This document shows, one piece after another, positions 43,663-56,105 of a stretch of 64,000 bases of DNA. The notes below the pieces were generated by a model. That model saw nothing but the letters and a program-made list of their open reading frames with translations. It was not told where the DNA came from and ran no database searches. Within the stretch, counting starts at the first letter, position 1. Each line of letters starts with the position of its first letter. This DNA is from Luscinia megarhynchos (Eukaryota; Chordata; Aves; Passeriformes; Turdidae): positions 83,025,905 through 83,089,904 of the forward strand of contig JAPFBE010000002.1 in assembly GCA_034336665.1 (NCBI GenBank). Reading direction: 5' to 3'. The translations under genes and the position numbers were made by a program.

Positions 43663-44919
43663 TAAAATGTACTTTAAGTACCTTTCTGGACTGCACTAAC
43701 ATCTGCTGTTCTTGGAAAACAGTTTTGCCAGAGATAGCTCTATTACTGGGAAATGCTGGCCCACAATGGCTTGCAGAGAGTGCTATCTTCTTGTCTTATT
43801 CTTACTAATTAATTCCCACAAGGCTTGCTCCAGGACTAGCTATTGTGAGCCCAGCAGTGTGCAGAGGTTAGCTGGGAAAGTCACAGGGAGGGTTGTGGTA
43901 GCAGCAGCAGGAGCCCGTGTGCATGCACATGTGTGTATGGACATGCACACATACAAAAAGATGTATGAAACAGGCAAAGACAGGTAATAAGTGTAGTGAC
44001 TCAGTTAGCTATGGCCCTTCCAAGTAGCACATGTATTCTATAAATTATATCTAGCCTGACCAATTGGACACCATCCCAAAACTTAAGTTAGCAAATTCCT
44101 CAAGTATGATTGATTTTCGTTGTGTAAGTTTGGAAAACAAATCTTTGTTGAAGAAGTTATGAAACCCACATATCTGGAGACCTATCGTGCCTCAATAAAA
44201 AGTGGTGATCAAACCCATCTGCTTCATGTTTGTGTTGAATTCAGTGATGGCAGTCCCTAAGACAAGCCAGGGTTACGTGATTTTACGTGGATGCGTTTAC
44301 GTTTGCGTGAGCACAGACACACATGCCCATACACACACCACACATATGCACTGACATTTTCTAGGAACCCTGGTTTCAAACCACTTCCTCAAAGAAGAAG
44401 GGAAAAACAGCTTTAATTTCACAGAACTGACCAGCAGAGATAATGAAGTACTTTCAAAACTCTTTATGTGCGGAAGCCCTAGAGGCAAACCCCAGAGCTT
44501 TCTTACTTTTAGCAACCAATTACCACAAAAAAAGAGTTTCCCCAATTATGAAGTATACTAGCACAGGCTGCACAGACTCAATTTCACAAAGTGTATTGGA
44601 AAGACAGCATTCACATAATTAATGAGAAAATGCTGCATGTGTTCAGGCCTTCTGTTAATTGATTAAATGAGCCTATGTCTAAATCTGATTATAATCATGC
44701 TGTGGCAGTACAATTGAGAGTAAGAAATAAAGGGACTCTCTCTTCCTGTCTTGTACACTCTCGGATATGTGGACACACATCCTCACTCCTTACTCCCCCC
44801 CCAAATTTGTAAGAGTGGGATAAAAACCAGTCTAATAGGAAAGGCAGCAGACTTCCCTATTGAAAGGGGGATAGCTCAATCACAATTACTCAACCAGTTG
44901 TTCTTGTTTTAGTGTCTTG
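43663..44919. other. Intronic DNA with small CpG array and CA-rich run
   Basis: Contains the CpG-bearing ACGT/GCGT array at 44272-44310, then a CA-rich run at 44310-44348 (ACACACATGCCCATACACAC). Otherwise unique sequence. Confidence 0.55.
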
Positions 44920-45495
44920 GTTCCTGTTTAATCCATCACTGGCACTTGTTAAGTACCGTGGGCTGTATAGCCGACGTCAGCTTGATGCTCATTGTGGTTA
45001 ACAGTTAACAAGTGCTGGTTAGTTTTCCCGCGGTGCCTCAATGAAACACTAAACCTGCCATGTGCTTGTCATTTTTTTTAAAGAAGGCCACAGTGTTCCC
45101 TAAGGGTTGTGAGAGGAGTTCATCCCATTGAACTGGTCAGCAAGATATCATTAGCTCGTTGTGTACATGAAATCCAGGGGTTAGAGCACCAAGCGTCACA
45201 AGCCAGTTTCTTTACCTCCTTGAGCTGATCAGAGGATCAGAGTATCAAGGAAGGATTAGCACTGACTTGGGATTTGTGTGATTGGTTAATTTATTGCGGC
45301 GATGGCAGGCCTTTCATCTATGGCAACATTTAATCAGCACGGCCATGGAGGCTATTACGGGTTAGCTCTTTTCTCAAGTCAGCCAGGGCTGCACCATCAG
45401 CCCTATCACAATTCCCCTGAAATTTCCAAATTATCTGGAACAGGCTTTAGCCTCACAGTAATAAAAATTAGAAGAGATCCCTGATAGCGCTGGTG
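44920..45495. promoter_or_regulatory. Candidate conserved intronic enhancer
   Basis: A high-complexity, repeat-free block retaining CpGs. It has a CRE-like GACGTCA at 44973-44979 and an HNF1/homeodomain-like double GTTAAC (GTTAACAGTTAAC) at 44997-45009. It also has TTCCCGCGG near 45025, GATTGGTTAATTTATTGC at about 45280-45297, and GATAGCGCTGG near 45483. An ATG-initiated 60-codon frame at 45302-45484 looks protein-like, but a stop lies five codons upstream and no splice context supports it. Density of factor-like sites and CpG survival suggest purifying selection. Tissue and target are unknown. Confidence 0.4.
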
Positions 45496-47749
45496 GAAAA
45501 GGCTTTCACTTGCACAGGGCAAATTATAAATAGTATGAACGTGCACTTTAAAAAAAAAAATTCTCCACCTCTTAAGAGATGTGCAGGACTTATCACCCCT
45601 GCTCTGATCCAAATCCTCGTGGTTGAAAATTTATATTAGATTTTATCAGTGAGGCCTAAGTCTAGAAAAATCAATGAAGGTTATCTTTTATGTTGCAGGA
45701 ACTTGTGGAAATATTGATTTTCATTTTATAGTGAATTTGGAGCATGAGTTGGTAATCACTGCTGAGCTGACTACAATGTTTGCCTACTGTATCTTTTACT
45801 GAGTTTTGCTCAAGTATTTAAGATAGTATATTCCTGTTGATTTTAGCATGTAGTTTGAAGTCAAATGTTTCTTAATACATAATACAAGTGCATCTCCTGT
45901 TATATAATGTAATCCATCAGAGTAATGTTGATTAGCTAATGTCTTTTGAATGATTTCTGAATTTAAGAGCAATGTTCAGAGTGAGAAAGAGGGAGATTTC
46001 AGGACTACACTCATAATCTTGCTTCTCTTTTTTCTTTACCAGTCACTAAACCACTAAGTAAAATACAAAGTGTAAGAGAACATAATGGAAAATAAGATAA
46101 AGGATGCTAAAAGATAAAATACTCATATATGAAAGGACTTAGGAACCTGAATATCTGCTAGTGTAAATTATAGTTATTCAATTTATTGAGCATTAAATCT
46201 TTCAGAACTAATGAAAACTAGAAAAACTTCTACTGATAAAAGACACCATGGCCAGAGTTTATTAAATGAATCTAGATCCTTCATCTTGGCTCTAAATGCT
46301 TTAGCTAAGTAAAACAGTGATTCGGAGAATGATTTTAGGGTTTTTCTCATGTAATGCCCTTATTCACTCTCTGTAGTTTTTATTTCCATAGAGTATGTTT
46401 GCTGTCAATGTAATTTCATTGGTGGCATATTCGTTCAACAGATTTTAAAATGCATGAATTCTTCAAAAAATCATTTGAATATTTAAATAAATCTATTCCT
46501 CTCAAATTTATGCCATTTTTGTTTTGATTTCAGGTAATGTGAGTTTTCTTTCAGACCTGATATAGAAAAAAGAATTTTTAATACCTTCCTCATACAATCT
46601 AACTCTAGGGCAAGTAAAGTAAAACTCCATGAATTTCCAAAGATAAAGCCTAGCTGACCACGAGCACTTAAAACAGGGATACTCTGAGATAACTGTAGGA
46701 AAAAAATATATATAGTTAGCTTTAAATAGAAGTTGGAGTATGGGCTCTGCTTGTTCCCTCCTTTGCAATTCCTTTGGGCAGGGCCTGTTGTTTCCTAGTA
46801 GAGCAGGCACACTGGTAACAAGACTTTGCCTGAGCAACCCTTTTAGCTTCTTAAGGATTTAAACCTGTAACTCAATAAGGATGTTGAAATACATAGGTTT
46901 TTTAAACATTGGTGCAGGAAATGGGACAGAGGTAGAGAAGGTTTTTGCAAAGTACGTGTCCTCAATAAAAGTGTGATGCTGCAGGAATCTATGAGCATAA
47001 TCTCTGAATACATCATCATTCTTAGCTGCAGAAAACTGACAGGAAAAAGTATATGAAAAAAAGTATACCTGACTGTTCTGGTTGGAGCACTTGCAGCATG
47101 ATGCTGGAGAACATACAAGGATTCACTTAGCAGCATGCACAGATATATAACATTCTAGTACCTAGAATGAACTGCATGTTACTGCATTTATTTACATTGT
47201 ATTGACATCCTTCTCCAAGTTAATTATGCCCTATTGCACTTCAAATGCTGTCAATATTTTAGTATCCTAACTTCTAATCTTAAGTACTTAGTTGGTACAT
47301 CTTTGATTCTATCAATTTTTCTCCAAACACAGTCTTTTCATATATTACATATATGATAAGATATAACATATAATACAGACATATTATGGATTTGTAGATA
47401 TGAATAATGATGTGTCACTGAGATCAGGGAGAGAAGTATTGTGTCCATTTTGTGGTTTTCAATGCTCTGATTAAGCTGATTGTTACTCCTTTAGATGGAA
47501 ATTAGTTTGAGAAAAAGGAAAAAGAAACTGAATGTATTCATTAGTGGAATTATGAATTCCTTTCTAGTCCTGGAGTTTCTATTAACTATGTATACTGGTG
47601 GTATAGGTAAAGGAAATAAAGGTAGGCTTTACCTCCAATAATGATAACTTTTATAAAGTGCAATGGAATAAAAAAGGGTATTTTTTTCTTCCTATAGGTA
47701 AATACTTCTGATATCCAAAGCCTGTAGTCCTTGAAAGCTGTCCCACAGC
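45496..47749. other. Intronic DNA, nothing recognised
   Basis: AT-rich unique sequence. A short A-run lies at 45550-45560. No exon or named repeat. Confidence 0.5.
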
Positions 47750-48060
47750 AACTCCTACTGACTTCTCTGGTATTTTGAGCTGAACTAACACAGAGATAAA
47801 TATTTCAAGGATCAGGCTTGATATGTTTGGGAACAGGGTATGCTGGGTTGGGGGTAGGTAAGTGTAGCAACATTTTATCCCTTTAAATTCAAAATGAAAT
47901 TATTAGCATCATAAAATCTTTGACAGTCAAGAAACTCCAAAGAAAACATGATCTGCAAAGATTGGTTTAAATTCTGTTATCTGAATCACAAGTGCAATTC
48001 CTTTTGATGTCAATGGGAGTATTGTCTTTGTTACTGAAAGTAAAATATGACCTGTTGTCT
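47750..48060. repeat. Possible ancient amniote interspersed repeat, two pieces
   Basis: Two stretches resemble a palindromic amniote repeat family built around 'GACTTCAATGGGAG' and 'GATCAGGCCC' boxes. They are ACTCCTACTGACTTCTCTGG...AAGGATCAGGCTTG (47752-47820) and TTTTGATGTCAATGGGAGTA...AAATATGACCTG (48001-48055). I know this family from turtle, crocodile and bird sequence by pattern, not by name. Weak, and family identity is unverified. Confidence 0.3.
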
Positions 48061-50780
48061 ATTTGCTTGTCTGTTATGGAACTACAGATGAGGCTGCAGA
48101 ACCAAACAGATACACCTGGACAGATTTGATAGCCTTTGCAAACCGTTAGTCTTGAACCTAGCATTTGCATGAAACTACACTGAATATTTTATTTTGTATA
48201 TTTTAAGCCAGTGCTAAGTTTAAAAAAACAAACACTTAAGAGGTTCATAGTACAATTATTCAGGGTTTGCAACATTTTTTTTGTACTGTCTATACTTATC
48301 ATATGTTGTTAAAAATTTGCCACAATTGGAAAGACTACTTTTTTCATTACTGAATAATATATTTCCATGAAGTTTTCTTTGAAATATCTGTAGATTCCAG
48401 CATCTGTAGATTCTTCTCTATTGTCATTATTTATACACCAATGAGAAACTACCAAGTGATTGCATATGACAATCATCTGAAACATTGCTTCTGTTGGAAA
48501 TATATGTTGCTTAGCTAATTTTTTCACAGTGATAATTGCCTAAAGTTGGCTGTTAGTTGTAGCTTTATCAAAAGCTTTTGCTCATTAGATTTTAGATTGA
48601 AGAAATGGAGATGTGCAATCAGATGGTGAGCTAGTTGTGTGCTGGATTAGTGAGGTTTACTGAGCAATTTCTAGTAACAGAGCAGATTCTCCCACCTCAC
48701 CATTACTGTGTGCAGGGCATGATGCTCTTTTTCTTTTGAATTTTTTTAGAAAGCACTTTACCTGCTGTAAGCTCCATGACTCTTTTTATACCTGATTAAG
48801 ATATATCCACAAGAAGGGAAGACTTTCCTGGGGAATATGTGTTGAAGTTCTCTCAGGTCTTTAGAGATTCTTCAGGGAAGAAAATATTTGACCCCAGTTT
48901 GTCCCAAAGAACACAAGTCCTTGTAATTAATCTGGACAAATACATCACATACAAATAATCTTTCCCTTTCAAAATAATTATACACAACTACAGCATAGCC
49001 AAAGTATTTGGGATCTATATGTACCTGGTAGGAGATATGGGGACCTCAAGTCAGTTGGTTAGCAGGCCGATTTGGGAAAGTCAGCAATTTAAAAGTAATA
49101 TGGAAACAAGGTGGAGTTGAAGGAATAATAATGAAATAAATAAACAAACAATGAGGTTGCCTTTTTGGAGAAAAAAATCTTCCTTGAAATAAAACAGTGA
49201 AAAACTAAGATTGTTATACCTTCCTAGAATTATGTGCAGTATGTTGACTAGCCAGTACATTTCTAGATTATTTTGGTCATATTCCTGGGAAATAAGCCAA
49301 TACTGATAAATAGACTTGATGTTTGAAAAGCCTTTAGGATGAATCTAGTGATTGTAGTGTTGTAAATTTGAAATTGGGCTCTAGAAAATGTAGTCCATTT
49401 GACTTTATGAAAATGATAAATTTTGAAAAAATGTGAAAGTTAAGTTGCTTTGAATGCTATATATCACATTAAGTAGAGAAAAATGGGAAATGTTTCAGAA
49501 GTTGAAAAATACAATTGGAACACATCCTAATTCAAGTTATTCTTCTGGTAACATTTTCTTACCTGTGTATATTCCAGCACCATCATTACATGTGTCATGC
49601 ACCTCACTTGTTCTTATCCAAAATCTTATATTATCAACATTAAACAAAGCAATTTGTATCAGACAAGGAGTGACGTTTTTGCCCAGTGCCATCAGTCTGA
49701 TCTTCAGTTTATTTACAGTGCAGGTGAAGTCTGTGAGCTTTTTTTGTCACATAGGTATTTATTAAAAAGGAAGAAGTAAAGTTAGCTTGTCCACTTTAAC
49801 AGGTTCCATTTTCTGTAAATAAGAAAAGCACATATTAAGGTCATTCTCTGACATGCACATTTATTAAGGGAATCTGGTTTCTTTTTTAGACCAGTTATTT
49901 TCTCAAACTTTCAAACAATTCTAGGTAAACTTAAAATTAGTCAGTGTTTCTTTTTAATAAAACTGAGTACTGTAGTACTGATATTTAACTAAAATTTTAT
50001 TGTGAATGGTGTCTTTATTTTAGTGTATTGAAAGCTTGATAACCTTCAATTTGAAGTCAATGAAGTAATTCTTTAAAATAACAATTAAGCATTTCACTCT
50101 CAATAAGAACAAAGTGGGAATTCCATAGAGTCTATTTCTGCTCAGTACTGAAGGGTCCCTATTGATTACCTGGTAGGCAGAAGGTAAAAGAATCAATAGG
50201 ATTGCTATCTATGGACCATGTCCTGCTTCTTTTACTTTGAATACATGGAAAAATTTCCATGGCTTCTGTTGTTTTCAATGCTGAAATGTAGAAGACATAA
50301 GAACTGCAAGGTTTCACTTTGTCATGATGGCACCAAATAGATATTATAATGAAACTGTCTTGAATATTGAGATACATACAAATATAAATTTGATTGCAAT
50401 ATTATCTATGACTTGTATAAATTAGAAAGTCAGTTTTCTTTTTGTCTAAATTTTCTTCCATTTAAGGAATTCTTCAAGTCAAATACCTGCCCATTAATTT
50501 TCAATGCACTGTGGTTAACATTTTATTTTGTTAAAATCCCTGGCAGTCCTCTGTGAAGTACTTAAGAAAGAGAAGCTTTAAAAAAAGTGTTTGAAAAGTA
50601 GCCTGTTTATAATGCATTACAGAGATATAATTCCTCTGAAAAAATACGCTTTTTACAGTCAAATCATTTCATAACTAATAGAAAAAAGGCAGGAGTATGG
50701 TTTATTAGAAAACATCCCATTCCAGTTGTCAGGGTTTTAATCAAAATCCCAGGCCTTGTGGAGTAATCTAAGGATTTTCT
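48061..50780. other. Intronic DNA, nothing recognised
   Basis: AT-rich unique sequence with only short chance frames. Confidence 0.5.
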
Positions 50781-51180
50781 CTTCTGTTTTCTTAGTTGTT
50801 TATTGAACTATAATCCCAATAATGAGCAAGTAACAAAACTCAGCTGCACCTATGAAACTACCACCTATCACAGTCCTTTCAGTCTCAAACAGGATAACCA
50901 GAGCATAACTACTGTGAAGCAATACAATTATGAATTTCTTGAGGGGGAAAAAGGAGAGATAAGTGCACAGAAGTCAGCTAACACTGATGCATGGGTGGCT
51001 ACAGCATGCAAAGGGTTAACAAGATTTTCATTTTAGATAGTTGCCGTAGTAACAATCAGAGAGCTCAGGCTGTATCTTTTCTATTTGTGGGGAATGTTTA
51101 GATTTACAGAGTAGCTCAGCTTATTATATATCTGCCTTGATTGCTGGATAAGGTTCGTTGATTAAAAACAGAATAAGATG
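50781..51180. promoter_or_regulatory. Candidate regulatory element with RFX X-box
   Basis: GTTGCCGTAGTAAC at 51040-51053 fits the X-box consensus GTNRCC(0-3)RGYAAC exactly, with a two-base spacer. It lies in a repeat-free stretch with homeodomain- and GATA-like sites (GATTGCTGGATAAGGTTCG near 51139, TTGATTAAAAAC near 51157). X-boxes bind RFX factors, which drive ciliary and other programmes. Conservation is unknown. Confidence 0.35.
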
Positions 51181-51900
51181 CATTTTTATAATACTAAGGG
51201 AACCCACTGCCCCCTGCCTCTGCCTCCCATCACTCTTTGTCCAGATCTCTCTCAGCTCTCCCAGCACTTGCCCGCTGCCCAAGGTGTGGCTGTAAATCAA
51301 GTTTCACTTGAACTTTCAGGAAGCAGGAGCTGGATCTGCCTGAGCTGCATGGAGCAGGAGCTCTTGGTCCTGAGCATCCCTTTTTTCCTTCCAGTGGCTG
51401 ATGTGAACCTAAAGTCATGGCACCCCCAGCTCTGGGTTTGAGCACTGCTTCTTTTGTTTGAGGCTGTAGCTAGTGTTTGCTTGTTCAACATCCACAGCTT
51501 AGTAAAAGGAAGTTTGATCAAAGGTCACCTCAGTGGAGGAGTGTTCTGTCCTCAGAATTAGCAGGAGCTATCAGAGGCTCTGCAGACATGAGCACCTCCC
51601 TTCAGTGTGCAAATAGGATCTGACTTGTGAGAATCAGGCAATTTCCTTTCCTGAAAAACTGAGAAGGCTTGTGGTGAGCACAGCAGCAGCTGTGCAGAGG
51701 TTGTAGCAACCTGAAGCCTGGAGGCTGCCACACAAAACCAGTGCCCCATGCTGGTGGCAGCCTCACACCTCAGCTGAGGGCTCACATCTCTTGGGAGCAG
51801 GGAAAAAACCCTGCCTAGCTGGAATGCCAGGTTCAAGGCTGCCTTGAACAGCTGCTGCCACTTGGTGCCAAGTGATAGGAGGTAGTTGTTTCAAACAGAT
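51181..51900. other. GC-richer intronic block, identity unknown
   Basis: Noticeably richer in G and C than its surroundings (many CTG, CAG and CCC words), with few CpGs. Overlapping chance frames exist on both strands. It could be an old, unassigned LTR or other repeat. No terminal repeats, primer-binding site or polyadenylation landmarks were found. Confidence 0.4.
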
Positions 51901-54900
51901 ATGGTGGCTGCAGCAGTGTGGCATTTTAATGCCTAATTCTGTGATAAGAGAAATTCTGGTATAAAGTTGTACTAACTTGTGGGGTTTGATAGCCTTGTCT
52001 TCTCTGATTCTGCCAATTTCTGAAGCTTTTACTCTTTGCAAGCTTGATTTACCTCTGCTGCTTTGTGGTGTTAGGTTGCTTTCTTGGCTCCATAACACAC
52101 AACTGAGGGTCTTTCTTTCCCTTTTATTGGCTTCATTGGTATCTTGAAGTGCTAGGAACATTTGGAAGCTGGCTTCTTTTTTCTTTTTTTTTTTTTTTTT
52201 CCTCAGGTATCTGAAAATTCATTCAAAAATTTTACTGGAAGGATAAAGGATTTGATTTTATTGGATTGGATAGGGTGTTCTTTGAAGCAGAGAAGACCTT
52301 CAAGGAAAAAATACCTTTTGGAATTAAAAAGTAATTTTTTGTGAAACTGGTCTTAGCCAACAGCTTTCTAATCACTTAAATTCAGTCTGCAGTGTGGTGG
52401 TACTCAGCTTGACTCTTATTTCCACTGTGAGTTTTCATTTCATACTGCAACAACAACAAAATTAACCTGACCCCTGTATATGACATATGTGCAAATTTGT
52501 TGTTCTTTTTGATGCTCCCTACTTTTGAAAGTCAGCCCACTCCCACTTGAGGACCAGTCCTTGGATTTGTGATCTCAGAGTCTTTACAGGTCCCAAGGTG
52601 TCCTGTTTGAGAACACAGAGCTGGCCTGAAGTGGCTTCATTGATAAACTGACAGCTGACAGGAGTTTGATACCAACAGTCTTTAGTCATAGATGTACCCA
52701 GTTACTGCTTTCATCAAATTCACACTGTTTTGTTTCTACACATGGAAGTGAATGAATCCATCAGCTCCCTTTAAGCAATCACCCTTTTATCAACACTGTC
52801 ATTTAAACACAGGATATCAACCTGTGTATATCCATCAGTCCCAGATACAAACTTTGGTTCATAGGGAAATCCTTGCTGCAAAGAATTTTAAAAAATCAAG
52901 TTTATTTCTTTCTGAGAAAAAGATCCTTCAAGTAATCTTGTCAAGCTTCCAGTTTCCTTGTCTATTGTTACTTATTTCAAGTGTTGTTTTTTAGTTCCTT
53001 TAAATATGTTAGTAGTATGGGAGGGGTTTGGGCTTTGTTCATTGTTATTTTCAAGTTATAAACATAGCACCAGGTCTCTATCTCCCTTTTACTCCTTCTT
53101 TTTTGCATAAATGTTTCGTAACTATCTGTATGAAATTTCCAAGTAAAATGCATATTCTTGGAACTGTTTTTCCTTATGGAAAGTCTTTTACCCTTAACTT
53201 CATTGTGTTCAAAACCAAAAGCCTGAAAACAGCATTCCTACACTACCTCTTTGTTTCCAGATTTTAAGATCTATTATGCAATAGTATAGTGTGTAATCAT
53301 AATTATGCATTCATGATGATGTTTGTACTGGCTCAACTCAGGAATAGTGTGAGAAAGCTAATCTCGAAGCTACAGGCTGTTTTCCTGGACTTTAGATTCT
53401 GATCTGAGCTGCTTGTTGAGTCTTACTGGAACCAGAGCCCTGTACTCACCAGTCCTGCTGCTGGATTCTCCATCTTTATCTCCAGTCCCAGTGAAGGACC
53501 TTCACTCATTCTTTTGAAACTTCTTTTTTTCATGGAAACTTGCATAGTTGCAGTTCTTAATCATGCTACATATAATCAGTACACTGAAATAATTTAAATG
53601 AGAGCTGGGGTTACACAACAATGCCATACAAACTGCAAAAACTGAGGATACTTTTAATCTGGCATTGGGCATTTTAGGGAAATTAATTTTCATTTTTGTA
53701 TGATAACAGTGAAATAAACTCATGCTTTGGAGGCAGTGGGGAAAAAATGCTTGATTGTGTGCAGCATATTCTTCAACTGGAAGAAAGTAACTGCATGCAA
53801 GGTAAAGCTGCTGCTCATCTTCTTGGTCCAAGGTTTCTGAAATGATAAAGGAAATGTAAGTACCAAGGATCTGTAATTCAGATCTGTGACAGATCACATT
53901 AGTGAGGAAAAAAAAAGAATTTTGGAAAGTATTTTCTCTGAAATCCTCATTTTAATTAGTGACTTAATACCACTATTATTTATTTTAAAATCTATGCAAA
54001 ACTCGATGGTATAGAAGGAAAATTAAAACCCCTAAAATACTGCACAGTCATATGTTAAAATCTATTGAAATGATTTTCTTTTGAAGTCTATTTTAATATT
54101 TTGAGGGTTTTTTCACTGAGAATGTTCGGGAAGGGATTTTCAATGGAATAAAAAAAAGTCAAAATTTTACACAAAAACACAAAGCATATCTTATGAAACT
54201 CTAATTGGCTAAAGGAAATGTCACAAAATTCCATTTTTGATATACTAGTAAAACAGAAATTATAAGTGAATATATAATAACCAGATATTTCCAATTATTT
54301 GTAAAGTTTTCTATCAGTATTACATATAGAGTGTGTGTGTGTAAAGTTAATTGCTCTCCTCATTACTTGTGAACAAGAAAGCATAGAGTAATAGTAAAGT
54401 CATTAAAGGAACCTTGTTCCAGTTTATTTGTACATAAGCTCTCAAGTATCGTGTGCAATGCAGCAGCATACCAACTAGCAACACACTCACAGAAGACCAT
54501 TTAAGTTTGTTTTTTTTATGGACACAAGAAGCTGATTTTAAAGCCATCCCTAAGAAGATTGTCCTTGATTTTACATTATCCTGGGTGGGTGTTTCAATTT
54601 CTTCCATTTACTATCATGCTCGCTAGGGAGAAAATATCCTAGTGTCTGCTTAATAGTGATGGAATTTTCTACATGAAGATGTAAGGAGGAATTAGGTTTT
54701 ACCCCATAATTATATATTAAATCAGTGTTAAAATACAGTTGTAATCAAATCCTTTCATATCCCAAGGCCACACATTTGATACAGTACATTGGAAGGTCAG
54801 AATACTTAGCTGAGTATACACCCCTTGAGACTCAACAGATGTACAGATACGTGGCCTAATCCCAAAAATGCATTCATAAGTCTGGAAGATCAGAATTGAG

Positions 54901-55830
54901 CCTTAATTCTCTAAAGGACTGCCACAATGTTGTGTGGTCCTTTCATCCAAATTAGAATGATTCATTATGCCTAGTCCATTAGCACCATCAGGGCTAGGTG
55001 TGGGCCATAAAATCTGCATTAGGATTTCTAAATATGTCAAGGATAATCTTAAAAGGAGATAAACTGGGATGTTTTAACTGAACTAAAAATAATTAATCAA
55101 AGTCATACATATAGACTTCTGGTTGTTGAATCATGTGTTAAACTTCTACCTTGAATGATTATTCTAACAAACGTAAAACTTGGGCAGAGAAGTGCAAGTT
55201 GGATTTATGCTCTTACTTTGAAGTACCACGTTTCATCTTAGTGAAGAGATATATGTAAATAGCTAATAAAAGGATGCATAAAAATCTTTAAAAGTCCTCA
55301 AGAAAGACATAGATTCTTTTCTATTTCGCAATTCTATTTCAAATCAGAGAGGAAATTATATATAGTATTTTGTGTGCATTCAGTGTGTGCACCAGTGAAG
55401 TTCAAATATGGTGTAATGCATCACCAAGTGAATTACTCTGCAACACCTACACCACTAACTACAATGCCTTTGTATTGAATATATATTTCATAAAGACCTC
55501 ACAATATTAGTTGTAAATGTAATCCTAATAGAGCTGCACTCATTTATATAGTTAAAATATTGGACAAGCATACACAAAGAACTTATTTTCTCCCTCTTTA
55601 GTTCTGAGAAAGGAAAAAAAGGTTGAAATTTTAAAAAGTTATATTTTACTATGCTAAAGTGTGACTTACCATTCATGACAAAAACATACACAACCTGATT
55701 TTGCAGTTCCAAACAAAGTAATAAAAATATATAAGAAAAATCTATAACTAGCTATTCTATAGTTCTGTGTAATGGATGATTAATAGAAGGCTTTATGCGT
55801 GGCCTATTTTATTTTTGTGTTTTTAATGGA
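51901..55830. other. Intronic DNA, nothing recognised
   Basis: AT-rich unique sequence. Includes a T17 run at 52184-52200 followed by CCTCAG, and a short TG run at 54332-54341. Confidence 0.5.
52184..52200. repeat. Poly-T tract (T17)
   Basis: Seventeen T residues followed directly by CCTCAG. It resembles a polypyrimidine-AG acceptor but has no coding support downstream. Confidence 0.85.
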
Positions 55831-56105
55831 TTCATAGAATCATGGGATAGTTTGGGTTGGAATGGGCCTTAAAGATCATCATTTTCAACCCCCCAGCCTG
55901 AGGCTGGGACACCTTGCACTAGACCAGGCTGCTCAATACCCCATCCAGCCTGGCCTGGAACACTTCCAGTTACAGGAAATCTTATTGTCTGAGCAATCTG
56001 TGTCAGAGCCTTACCACTCTCATAGTGAAACATTTCTTGTATCTAATCTAAACCTACTCTCTTTCAGTTTAAAGCTATTCCCCCTTGTCCTATAATTACC
56101 TCTTT
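55831..56105 (-). mobile_element. CR1 LINE, 3' fragment (antisense)
   Basis: The + strand starts with TTCATAGAATCATGGGATAG and GTTGGAATGGGCCTTAAAG, the reverse complement of a CR1 3' end. It continues through CTTGCACTAGACCAGGCTGC, CATCCAGCCTGGCCTGGAAC, and CTTGTATCTAATCTAAACCT to TTCCCCCTTGTCCTATAATT. The element therefore reads toward lower coordinates with its 3' terminus at 55831. It is well preserved over ~275 bp. Confidence 0.95.

Noticed and set aside
48640..48720. TTACTGTGTGCAGGGCATGATGCTC resembling a MIR/L2 tail
   Set aside because: A single 24-base resemblance, not enough to support a repeat.
51181..51900. GC-richer block considered as an LTR or processed pseudogene
   Set aside because: No terminal repeats, target duplications, poly-A tail or coherent reading frame found.
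52184..52344. T17-CCTCAG followed by ~45 open codons, looking like an exon behind a polypyrimidine acceptor
   Set aside because: The predicted peptide matches no known family or FOG2, and poly-T followed by CAG is common by chance.
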